Source: JACOXT01 sp964372855
GTDB lineage: Bacteria > Patescibacteriota > Microgenomatia > Levybacterales > UBA12049
DNA: 20,518 nucleotides
Reading direction: 5' to 3'
NCBI GenBank assembly: GCA_964372855.1
Contig: CAYJRY010000021.1
Coordinates: forward strand, 1-20,518
The position numbers and the translations under genes were made by a program. The notes under the pieces are model-generated. The model ran no database searches. It saw only the letters and a list, made by a program, of their open reading frames with translations, and was not told the origin of the DNA. This document shows positions 1 to 6,362 of this stretch, piece after piece; within the stretch, counting starts at the first letter, position 1, and every line of letters begins with the position of its first letter.

Positions 1-2
1 AA

Positions 3-101
3 GACGAAGAATTGACCCCAACTGAACAAAAGACATATAATCATAGATATAAAGCAATCCAAAAATTGAAACCCATTATTAAGAAAGTATTAAGTATTTA
101 G
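3..101 (+). CDS. C-terminal tail of an unidentified protein (5' end outside the window)
   Basis: The third frame is open from the window edge to a TAG at 99-101 and encodes a 32-residue hydrophilic, lysine-rich tail containing TPTEQKTYNHRYKAIQKLKP. Both other plus frames hit stop codons within the first 25 bases, so if this stretch is coding, this is the frame. It stops 15 nt before serS. The tail is too short to assign to a family, and I do not recognise it. Confidence 0.5.
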   Translation, partial: DEELTPTEQKTYNHRYKAIQKLKPIIKKVLSI

Positions 102-107
102 TATTAT
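102..107 (+). promoter_or_regulatory. Possible -10 box (TATTAT) of serS
   Basis: TATTAT lies 9 nt before the serS ATG, the same arrangement seen at most other genes here. No Shine-Dalgarno sequence precedes the ATG. The surrounding 85-118 stretch is made of near-repeats of GTATTAAGTAT, so a chance -10 match is possible. Confidence 0.35.
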
Positions 108-116
108 GTATTAAGT

Positions 117-1379
117 ATGATTGATATTAAATTTTTGAGAGAAAATCCACGAATTGTTCAAAAAGCAGCGAAAGATAAAGGGGTTGATATTAATATTGAT
201 CATGTTTTGGAAATTGATTCTAAACATAGAGAACTAAATACTTCTGTTCAGAAACTTCGGGAAGAAAGAAATGTTTTAACGTCTACGATTAAAGGCAAAC
301 CAACTCATGAGCAAATAGAAAAGGGAAAGTCTCTTAAAGAAAAATTAGAAAAACAAGAAAGTGCTATAAAGGCAGTTGAGGAAGAATTAAATAATTGGTT
401 GTTGAAAATTCCAAATATTCCTGCAAGCGATGTCCCAATTGGAAAAGATGAGATGGGAAACAAAATTATTAGAAAATACAATTCGCCAATTGAATTTAAT
501 TTCACCCCTAAAGACCATTTAGAGATTGGCGAATCATTGGACATTGTTGATGTACAAAGAGCTGCAAAAGTATCCGGTACAAGATTTGCTTACCTTAAAA
601 AAGAAGGTGTACTTTTGGAATTTGCGCTTATTCAGTTGGCATTTGGTGTTCTTATGAAGGAAGGATTCAAACCAATAATTCCACCAGTATTTCTGAAAAC
701 AGAAATAATGAGATCTTTGGGCTATATGGAACACGGTGCAGATGAAGATATATTTTCTATTCCTAAAGATAATTTGGTACTTGTTGGGACCGCAGAGCAT
801 TCCATTGTGTCAATGCATAAAGGTGAGATTTTTCAAAAAAAAGAGTTGCCAAAACGATATGTCGGATTCTCAACTTCTTTTAGAAGAGAGGCGGGAAGTT
901 ATGGAAAAGATACAAGAGGAATTTTAAGAGTTCATCAATTTGATAAAGTTGAAATGGTTTCTTTTGTAACAAAGGAAGATGACGATAAAGAACATGAGTA
1001 TCTTTTATCACTTGAGGAAAAATTATTTAGGCTTTTAGAAATTCCTTACCAAGTTGTAAAAATGTGTACTGGTGATTTGGGATTCCCAACTGCAAGAAAA
1101 TATGATATCGAGGTATGGATGCCAGGACAAGGAAAATATAGGGAAGTAACCTCAACATCAACAACAGCAGATTTTCAATCACGACGTTTAAATATTAAAT
1201 ACTTAGAAAATGGACAAAAAAAATTTGTACATATATTAAATGGAACTGCATTTGCTATTGGGAGAACAATAATTGCAATACTTGAAAACTATCAACAGGA
1301 AGACGGATCAGTGCTAATTCCAAAAGTTTTACAAAAATATTTTAATAACTTTGATAGAATTTCTCCGAAAAAACAGTAA
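117..1379 (+). CDS. serS: Seryl-tRNA synthetase
   Basis: This cytoplasmic class II aminoacyl-tRNA synthetase charges tRNA-Ser, and tRNA-Sec where present, with serine using ATP. The 420 residues match the usual bacterial length. The N-terminal long antiparallel coiled-coil arm that grips the tRNA spans about residues 30-98 and is rich in K and E. The catalytic domain shows the serine-site TAE triad (225-227), motif 2 around FRREAGSYGKDTRG (255-268) followed by HQFDKVE, the YREVTS strand (341-346), and motif 3 GTAFAIGRTIIAILENYQ (376-393). The family's common SNC(T)DFQ(A)RR stretch appears as STTADFQSRR. The start at 117 gives the standard MIDIKFLREN opening. There is no SD; see the -10-like box at 102. 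No T-box leader is visible upstream. Confidence 0.97.
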   Translation: MIDIKFLRENPRIVQKAAKDKGVDINIDHVLEIDSKHRELNTSVQKLREERNVLTSTIKGKPTHEQIEKGKSLKEKLEKQESAIKAVEEELNNWLLKIPNIPASDVPIGKDEMGNKIIRKYNSPIEFNFTPKDHLEIGESLDIVDVQRAAKVSGTRFAYLKKEGVLLEFALIQLAFGVLMKEGFKPIIPPVFLKTEIMRSLGYMEHGADEDIFSIPKDNLVLVGTAEHSIVSMHKGEIFQKKELPKRYVGFSTSFRREAGSYGKDTRGILRVHQFDKVEMVSFVTKEDDDKEHEYLLSLEEKLFRLLEIPYQVVKMCTGDLGFPTARKYDIEVWMPGQGKYREVTSTSTTADFQSRRLNIKYLENGQKKFVHILNGTAFAIGRTIIAILENYQQEDGSVLIPKVLQKYFNNFDRISPKKQ

Positions 1380-1445
1380 TTTTGACTGCATTTTTTTTCC
1401 TTATTTTGCAACCCAAACTATTATTTTTGAAGCAAAGTATTTTAC

Positions 1446-1482
1446 TTGACAATTGTTTAAAAATTATTCACGATAAATATAT
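1446..1482 (+). promoter_or_regulatory. Putative sigma-70-type promoter of the 10-codon ORF
   Basis: A perfect -35 consensus TTGACA lies at 1446-1451. The -10 is less clear: GATAAA at 1472-1477 gives a 20-bp spacer, and TATATC at 1478-1483 would need a different -35 such as TTGTTT at 1453. Transcription would begin around 1485-1490, leaving a short leader that carries the SD at 1499. The perfect -35 is seen; the exact -10 is uncertain. Confidence 0.5.
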
Positions 1483-1498
1483 CTTTTTTAAGAGAGGT

Positions 1499-1505
1499 AG
1501 GTGAT
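1499..1505 (+). promoter_or_regulatory. Strong Shine-Dalgarno site (AGGTGAT) of the 10-codon ORF
   Basis: AGGTGAT is complementary to AUCACCU at the 3' end of bacterial 16S rRNA and lies 4 nt before the ATG at 1510. A second purine run, AGAGAGG, precedes it at 1491-1497. Clear SD sequences are rare in this window, so this one supports real translation of the tiny ORF. Confidence 0.6.
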
Positions 1506-1509
1506 ATAA

Positions 1510-1542
1510 ATGGCAAAGAAAAAGAAGAGAAAGAAGAGATAA
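1510..1542 (+). CDS. 10-codon ORF encoding a polybasic peptide (MAKKKKRKKR)
   Basis: ATG to TAA encodes MAKKKKRKKR, nine of whose ten residues are not needed for any obvious fold and eight of which are basic. A TTGACA promoter and a strong SD precede it, and an intrinsic terminator follows 41 nt after its stop, so it forms a compact unit of its own between serS and secA. Two readings fit. It may be a leader peptide whose lysine/arginine run slows the ribosome and steers the RNA structure downstream. Or it may be a free-standing minimal basic protein, for example an RNA- or ribosome-binding peptide. Polylysine stretches are known to slow ribosomes; a link to secA is my inference. An ORF this short can occur by chance, and the SD and terminator are the main arguments for it. 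Confidence 0.5.
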   Translation: MAKKKKRKKR

Positions 1543-1594
1543 TTGGTAAGTAATTTGGAACTTTACCAATTGATCAGTTGGTACCCCCTACCAA
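1541..1594 (+). promoter_or_regulatory. Alternating complementary segments, attenuator-like, ahead of the terminator
   Basis: Four 6-mers alternate: TTGGTA (1543-1548), TACCAA (1564-1569), TTGGTA (1578-1583) and TACCAA (1589-1594). Segments 1 and 2 extend to a perfect 9-bp stem (1541-1549 with 1563-1571). Segments 2 and 3 form a 10-bp stem with one G-U pair (1564-1573 with 1574-1583). Segments 3 and 4 can also pair, and segment 4 overlaps the left arm of the terminator. Such 1:2, 2:3 and 3:4 alternatives are the hallmark of leader-peptide attenuators. The first segment begins at the stop codon of the 10-codon ORF. The complementarity is read directly; the regulatory role is inferred, and the terminator stem looks stronger than the 3:4 pairing. 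Confidence 0.5.
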
Positions 1595-1614
1595 GCGGTA
1601 GGGGGTTTTATTTT
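1584..1614 (+). terminator. Strong intrinsic terminator upstream of secA
   Basis: CCCCCTACC (1584-1592) and GGTAGGGGG (1597-1605) form a perfect 9-bp, GC-rich stem with the 4-nt loop AAGC, followed by TTTTATTTT. It is the clearest rho-independent terminator in the window. It ends 19 nt before the secA ATG, so it either terminates the small unit before secA or conditionally gates read-through into secA. Confidence 0.88.
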
Positions 1615-1615
1615 G

Positions 1616-1624
1616 TGGTAGAAT
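1616..1624 (+). promoter_or_regulatory. Extended -10 box (TGG TAGAAT) of secA
   Basis: TGGTAGAAT fits the extended -10 pattern TGnTAnnnT. It sits immediately after the terminator and 9 nt before the secA ATG at 1634. It would give secA its own near-leaderless transcript, independent of the small unit upstream. No good -35 is seen, since that position falls inside the terminator hairpin. Confidence 0.5.
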
Positions 1625-1633
1625 TATAGTGAT

Positions 1634-4327
1634 ATGTTCAATCTAATTGCTAAATTTTTTGATTCAAACGAAAAAGAAATTAACAAACTCAAGCCGTTAG
1701 TTTTGGAAATTAATTCACTTGAGAAAAAAATAAAAAAATTAAAAGATAAAGATTTTCCCAAAAAGACAAAATTCTTCAAAGAAGAATTAGCTAATGGAGC
1801 ATCATTGGATTCAATATTGCCAGAAGCATTTGCATTAGTTCGTGAGGCTTCTTATAGAACTATTGGACAGCGCCATTATGATGTACAGATAATGGCAGGG
1901 ATAACATTGGCAAGAGGGAAAATAGCTGAACAAAAAACAGGTGAAGGAAAAACTCTTTCCGCAATTCCAGCGCTGTATCTGCATAGCCTAACAGGTAAAA
2001 GCGTTCATTTAGTTACGGTAAATGATTACCTTGCAAGACGCGACGCTGGATGGATGGGACCAGTATTTAATTTCTTAGGTATTAGTGTTTCTTCGATAAT
2101 AAATGAACAATCATTTATTTTTGATCCTCAATTTGTCAACAAAGAGGCATTAGATTTTAGACTCGCACACCTACGACCAATTACTCGAAAAGAGGCATAT
2201 AAAGCAGACATTGTATACGGTATAAACTCAGAGTTTGGTTTTGATTATCTAAGAGACAATATGGCACAAAGTATTGATGAGACAGTTCAAAGCGGTTACT
2301 ATTTTGCAATTGTTGACGAAGTTGATTCTGTTCTTATTGATGAGGCAAGAACTCCGCATATAATTTCTGCTCCTGATGATGCTCCTGCACAAAAATATTA
2401 CGATTATGCAAATCTTGTAGAAAAGTTGAATCCCGATATAGATTACAAAGTTGATGAAAAACTTCGGACTGCGCACTTAACAGATCATGGCATAGGAAAA
2501 GTTGAGAGACTGTTTGGAATTAGTAATATCTATGAAAAAGATTTTAATACCGTTTATCATTTGGAGGCGGCATTAAAAGCGCGGACTCTTTTTAAGAAAG
2601 AAAAAGATTATATTGTTAAAGAGAATCAGGTAATTTTAGTTGATGAGTTTACAGGTCGACTTATGATGGGAAGAAGACTTTCAGAAGGACTCCATCAAGC
2701 AATTGAAGCAAAAGAAAGAGTACCAATTCAAAGAGAATCAAAAACTTTGGCAACAGTTTCGCTTCAGAATTACTTCCGAATGTACGAGCGCTTATCCGGA
2801 ATGACTGGTACCGCAGTAACAGAGGCAGCAGAATTCCACAAAATTTATAAACTAGATGTAGTCGTTATTCCAACCAATAAAAAAATGATTAGAACGGATC
2901 ATGATGATTTGGTTTATAAAACAGGTCGGGCAAAATTGTCTGCGGTTGCTGATGAAATAGAGAAAGCTTACAAAACGGGACAGCCTGTTTTGGTTGGGAC
3001 AACTTCAATTGAGAAAAACGAACTTATATCGGAACTTTTAAAACGTCGAGGAATAAAACACGAAATATTAAACGCCAAAAACCATGAACAGGAGGCTCGA
3101 ATTATTTCGATGGCAGGTAAAAAAGGAGCAATAACTGTTGCTACAAATATGGCAGGACGAGGAGTAGATATTATTTTAGGTGGAGATACTCCGAAATATG
3201 AAAATGGCAAAGAAAAAATAGGAACCTCCGATTGGAGAGAATGGGAGAGGCTACATAATGAGGTGGTAAAATTAGGGGGACTTTATGTAATTGGTACAGA
3301 AAGGCACGAATCTCGAAGGATTGATAATCAACTGCGAGGCCGAAGTGGTCGTCAAGGAGATCCGGGTGCATCACGGTTTTTTGTAGCTTTGGATGATGAT
3401 ATTATGCGCCTTTTTGGAGGAGATAAGATATCAGGACTTATGACAAGATTTAATATGCCTGAGGATGTACCCTTACAACACATGATTGTTTCTCGTGCAA
3501 TTCAACAGGCGCAAACAAAAGTTGAAGGATTTAATTTTGATATTAGGAAACATTTGGTTGAGTACGACGATGTCTTAAATAAGCAAAGAGAAATTATATA
3601 CAAAAAAAGAAGGAAGATTTTAGAGACAAAAGATAGTCTTGAAAAAGAAATTATAGATAAAGTTATTGCTGTGATTGGAAGTATAGTAAATGTTCACTCA
3701 ATCGAAACATATGACAGCCAACTATCGGTAAATGAAAAAATAATTGATGACTTCGTGACAATTATTCCATTTGATGAAAATTCAAAAAAACAATTGATCA
3801 AGCAACTAGATTCCGCAACAAATGCTGAGAAAAAAATAGAATTTTTGTCAGAAATTGCCCATGGTTTATATGAACAAAGGATTAAGCAAATGGGCGAAAA
3901 GCTTATGGGACAAATTGAGAGATTTGTTGCGTTATCAGTTATTGATACTTTATGGATGGATCATTTGGATGCAATAGAAACTCTAAGGGGTGGAATTGGG
4001 CTTAGAGGGTATGGGCAAAGAGATCCTTTGGTTGAGTACAAAAATGAAGCATATACTATGTTTGAAAGACTTATTAACGCAATAGATGATGAGATAGTGC
4101 ATAGAATTTACAAGATTCAAGTACAACAAGCGCCGCAGCCAGTGCATACGCATCAACACATGGTCGCAAGACCAGCAGGAACCGATTTAGGAATCTCAGA
4201 AACATCAAATAATAATAAGCAAGGAGTGATAATTAATAAGAAAAATAAAATCGGGCGCAACGATCCTTGTTGGTGCGGTTCTGGCAAAAAATACAAAAAA
4301 TGTCACCTGAATAGTGATTTAGGTTGA
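1634..4327 (+). CDS. secA: Preprotein translocase ATPase SecA
   Basis: SecA is the ATP-driven motor that pushes unfolded preproteins through the SecYEG channel at the inner face of the membrane. The 897 residues match the family. Nucleotide-binding domain 1 carries Walker A TGEGKT (102-107) and the DEVD box (228-231) followed by SVLIDEARTP. Helicase-like domain 2 has GTTSIEK, the ATNMAGRGVDI stretch and QLRGRSGRQGD. The wing and two-helix region includes DTLWMDHLDAIETLRGGIGL. The C-terminus is a complete zinc-binding SEC-C motif, NDPCWCGSGKKYKKCH, known to bind SecB or ribosomes in other bacteria. The TGA stop is at 4325-4327. No SD precedes the ATG. The hairpin array and extended -10 immediately upstream are the obvious places for control. 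Confidence 0.98.
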   Translation: MFNLIAKFFDSNEKEINKLKPLVLEINSLEKKIKKLKDKDFPKKTKFFKEELANGASLDSILPEAFALVREASYRTIGQRHYDVQIMAGITLARGKIAEQKTGEGKTLSAIPALYLHSLTGKSVHLVTVNDYLARRDAGWMGPVFNFLGISVSSIINEQSFIFDPQFVNKEALDFRLAHLRPITRKEAYKADIVYGINSEFGFDYLRDNMAQSIDETVQSGYYFAIVDEVDSVLIDEARTPHIISAPDDAPAQKYYDYANLVEKLNPDIDYKVDEKLRTAHLTDHGIGKVERLFGISNIYEKDFNTVYHLEAALKARTLFKKEKDYIVKENQVILVDEFTGRLMMGRRLSEGLHQAIEAKERVPIQRESKTLATVSLQNYFRMYERLSGMTGTAVTEAAEFHKIYKLDVVVIPTNKKMIRTDHDDLVYKTGRAKLSAVADEIEKAYKTGQPVLVGTTSIEKNELISELLKRRGIKHEILNAKNHEQEARIISMAGKKGAITVATNMAGRGVDIILGGDTPKYENGKEKIGTSDWREWERLHNEVVKLGGLYVIGTERHESRRIDNQLRGRSGRQGDPGASRFFVALDDDIMRLFGGDKISGLMTRFNMPEDVPLQHMIVSRAIQQAQTKVEGFNFDIRKHLVEYDDVLNKQREIIYKKRRKILETKDSLEKEIIDKVIAVIGSIVNVHSIETYDSQLSVNEKIIDDFVTIIPFDENSKKQLIKQLDSATNAEKKIEFLSEIAHGLYEQRIKQMGEKLMGQIERFVALSVIDTLWMDHLDAIETLRGGIGLRGYGQRDPLVEYKNEAYTMFERLINAIDDEIVHRIYKIQVQQAPQPVHTHQHMVARPAGTDLGISETSNNNKQGVIINKKNKIGRNDPCWCGSGKKYKKCHLNSDLG

Positions 4328-4328
4328 T

Positions 4329-4362
4329 TTGACAAAATTACTAATTATCTATATATTATACT
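4329..4362 (+). promoter_or_regulatory. Promoter of the 314-aa orphan gene (TTGACA / TATATT or TATACT)
   Basis: A perfect -35 TTGACA (4329-4334) is followed after 17 bp by TATATT (4352-4357). An overlapping TATACT (4357-4362) ends exactly 6 nt before the ATG. Either box places the transcription start within about 5 nt of the start codon, so the mRNA should be leaderless or nearly so. The -35 begins two bases after the secA stop. Confidence 0.75.
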
Positions 4363-4368
4363 CGCATT

Positions 4369-5313
4369 ATGAGTAAAGCGGAAAAAGCTAGTACAGGTAG
4401 AGAAGCGGATTATCTAAGAGGGGAGTTACCAATTCTAGGAGTTGGTTCATGGGAAACAAGATCAGGAATTGTTCTTTCTGACATTAACCATGTTAAAGAG
4501 GCACTCGCAATCCCATCAAACGCGATTAGACAACGTGTACTTGAAGAAAGAGATCAACTTGTAGCGTCGGCCACATCGAGCCTAGAATACAGCGATGTGT
4601 GGGAAGGATATATTGGAAAAATTCAGGGAACAGGAGTTACTGTTAGAAAGCATCCAAAACAGCCAAGTTTATACGTTATACATTTTTTTGGACGGGGACA
4701 TAACTATATAAATGAAGAAACTATCGCTCAGAAGTTGGGGATTAAACAAGCTCTGGAATCAGAAACAGTGTCGATAAATTTGGATCATACGTCCTCAAGA
4801 CAAGGGCCAACAGTATCTTTAGATATGGATAAAGTACTTGAAAAAATGCAGGGAGTACGGCAACAATTAATTGATTCAGAAAAATTAACAGGTGAAGAAG
4901 TAGTGAAAAGACTTGTCGGCGATATTACTAATGGCACACGAGCTGGAAACTCTGATGCATACGAGGGGATTTCTCTTGGCACAAAAGATGGAGTTGAGGC
5001 AACGCTTTTTCCTGGGAGACTTGCCACCTCCCGTTTTAAAAAAGAATACGATAGGAAAACAAATGATTACGTTTGGAGAGATAGGTGGCAAACTCAAGGG
5101 GCAACTTTTATTGCATCTTTAGGGGGGTTATGGGAAGTGGGTCTAGATAGTTTTCCACCATCATTTAAGATTCAAATTGCTTCTGAAGGGTTCAGTAAAA
5201 GAAGGAACAATATATTTCCTGCTTATAATCAAGGTATTGAAGAAACAATCCATGAATTAACATCTGATTTTATCTCAGCATTCACTCCCTCCTCTCCCCT
5301 CCCTCGAAGCTGA
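4369..5313 (+). CDS. Unrecognised 314-aa soluble protein
   Basis: I do not recognise this family. The protein has no signal peptide and no membrane segment, and is mixed in composition, with a glycine-rich centre (FGRGHNYINEE near residue 107), a likely helical segment at about 150-185 (LDMDKVLEKMQGVRQQLIDS) and an aromatic stretch later (YVWRDRWQTQGATF at about 238-251). It ends in a low-complexity SPLPRS tail encoded by an unusually pyrimidine-rich stretch (5283-5305), which may not be under strong selection. The gene has its own promoter, no SD and a TGA stop. It is the first of three adjacent unrecognised genes, each separately promoted, between secA and a membrane glycosyltransferase. 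The long open frame and a good promoter make it a real gene; its role is unknown. Confidence 0.8.
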   Translation: MSKAEKASTGREADYLRGELPILGVGSWETRSGIVLSDINHVKEALAIPSNAIRQRVLEERDQLVASATSSLEYSDVWEGYIGKIQGTGVTVRKHPKQPSLYVIHFFGRGHNYINEETIAQKLGIKQALESETVSINLDHTSSRQGPTVSLDMDKVLEKMQGVRQQLIDSEKLTGEEVVKRLVGDITNGTRAGNSDAYEGISLGTKDGVEATLFPGRLATSRFKKEYDRKTNDYVWRDRWQTQGATFIASLGGLWEVGLDSFPPSFKIQIASEGFSKRRNNIFPAYNQGIEETIHELTSDFISAFTPSSPLPRS

Positions 5314-5416
5314 AAAATGTGGCGCCCTATTTAGATTGCATTTCAAACGGTGTCATTATCCGAATTAGTTTTCCTAAAGTGTGAAACCCAATTTACCTCC
5401 TGATCAGTTTATAAGT

Positions 5417-5446
5417 TTGTAAATTATCATATAAAAGTGATATATT
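5417..5446 (+). promoter_or_regulatory. Promoter of the 238-aa orphan gene (TTGTAA / TATATT)
   Basis: TTGTAA (5417-5422) and TATATT (5441-5446) are separated by 18 bp. The -10 ends 7 nt before the ATG at 5454, which predicts a leaderless transcript. I see nothing else definite in the 140-nt gap 5314-5453. Confidence 0.65.
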
Positions 5447-5453
5447 ACCAGAT

Positions 5454-6170
5454 ATGAACAAAGAAGTATTACGTTCTCAAATGCCTGTCGTTGAGTTTAA
5501 GTCACCTTTAAAAAAGGGAAATGTTTACACTGATTATACAGTTGGGGTATTTGCGTCTTTTGTGGAGAGAAGTGATAAAGTGACACTCCAGCGTTTAAAT
5601 GAATTATTTCCTTTAATAAAAGACAGATTGTCGTTAGAAAGATCTACTGTATATGTGAATATTGGAAAAAGTGGTACAAATATTCATGATAGTTTACTAT
5701 TTACATCTAATATTGAAGGTATTTTTATCATTCCATGGAAAGTTAACATAATAGGTGTTGGAGATGAGATGCTTGTGGGATATGAGGTAGATTTAATTCG
5801 TCCTGATTCAGGTTATACTTTTAAATTAGTACATACAGAAATACCCGAGTTTAACTTTAATGCGCCTTTTTCTAGCTCCTATAATATTAGAAAAAACCGA
5901 ACGCAATTGGATGGTTTACCTGTTTACCTGCGTCTCGATGAATGGGAAGATGGAAGATACCAATCAGATCCAGCTAAAGCAAAGAAAATATCGATAATTT
6001 CAAGAGACAAAACTCCTTCTGAGTTTGATGTGAAAGATAATAATGAAATTAATGTGGTAGGACAAAGTAGTTTTGAAGGAAGTTGGCATGAACAGTGGGG
6101 TGTGAACGATTATGGTGAGGGAATGGTGGTGAGCGGAGTAAGTATAAAGTTAAAAGGACATTGGGTTTAA
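5454..6170 (+). CDS. Unrecognised 238-aa protein
   Basis: I do not recognise this family. The sequence has no signal peptide or membrane span and looks largely beta-rich, alternating polar and hydrophobic residues (for example TVYVNIGKSG, GIFIIPWKVNIIGVG, GYEVDLIRP). The last third is acidic and aromatic (RLDEWEDGRY, FEGSWHEQWGVNDYGEG), and the protein ends with a strand-like VVSGVSIKLKGHWV. The start at 5454 fits the -10 box 7 nt upstream. It is the second of three adjacent orphan genes but has its own promoter, so co-transcription is not required. A binding or structural role would be a guess. Confidence is in the gene's existence, not in any function. Confidence 0.75.
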   Translation: MNKEVLRSQMPVVEFKSPLKKGNVYTDYTVGVFASFVERSDKVTLQRLNELFPLIKDRLSLERSTVYVNIGKSGTNIHDSLLFTSNIEGIFIIPWKVNIIGVGDEMLVGYEVDLIRPDSGYTFKLVHTEIPEFNFNAPFSSSYNIRKNRTQLDGLPVYLRLDEWEDGRYQSDPAKAKKISIISRDKTPSEFDVKDNNEINVVGQSSFEGSWHEQWGVNDYGEGMVVSGVSIKLKGHWV

Positions 6171-6172
6171 GT

Positions 6173-6209
6173 AAGGAATTCAGTACGTGTCCCCTACAAT
6201 TTCCTTTTT
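6173..6209 (+). terminator. Weak possible terminator after the 238-aa orphan gene
   Basis: AAGGAATT (6173-6180) can pair with AATTTCCTT (6198-6206) with one bulged T across a 17-nt loop, and the right arm runs into a TTTTT stretch. It starts 3 nt after the stop codon. The stem is A-T rich and the loop long, so this is tentative. Confidence 0.3.
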
Positions 6210-6230
6210 AGTATCTTTGAGCGTATTGGT

Positions 6231-6271
6231 GAGTTTGTTTTGATGTTCCGAAAGATCAAATCTCATTCAGA
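6231..6271 (+). repeat. Intergenic element, copy A (similar to 7911-7951)
   Basis: These 41 nt align without gaps to 7911-7951 with 30 identities by hand count, sharing the blocks TTTGAT, GAAAGA and ATTCAGA. Both copies lie in the non-coding gap upstream of a separately promoted gene. The purpose is unknown. At this A+T content part of the match may be chance. Confidence 0.35.
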
Positions 6272-6283
6272 TGACTTAATCTC

Positions 6284-6307
6284 GAGGCGTCATCCTCTTA
6301 ACGCCTC
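6284..6307. repeat. Inverted repeat GAGGCGT-n10-ACGCCTC
   Basis: A perfect 7-bp inverted repeat with 10-nt spacing is notably GC-rich for this region. It ends 37 bp before the -10 box of the 491-aa gene. It has no T-tract, so it is not a standard terminator. An operator, or a hairpin protecting the 3' end of the upstream transcript, would both fit. Confidence 0.5.
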
Positions 6308-6344
6308 CGAAGTGATAAATGTGATAGTTGAGGTTTACTTATGA

Positions 6345-6350
6345 TATAAT
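6345..6350 (+). promoter_or_regulatory. Consensus -10 box (TATAAT) of the 491-aa gene
   Basis: A perfect TATAAT ends 12 nt before the ATG at 6363, so the leader would be only about 5-6 nt. The -35 position (6322-6327, TGATAG) is poor, which may indicate activator dependence or a role for the inverted repeat just upstream. Confidence 0.65.
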
Positions 6351-6362
6351 CCACTCCACGTT

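Noticed and set aside
85..118. Near-repeats of GTATTAAGTAT before serS as a possible regulatory array
   Set aside because: The repeats are few, imperfect and of very simple composition; ordinary for an A+T-rich gap.
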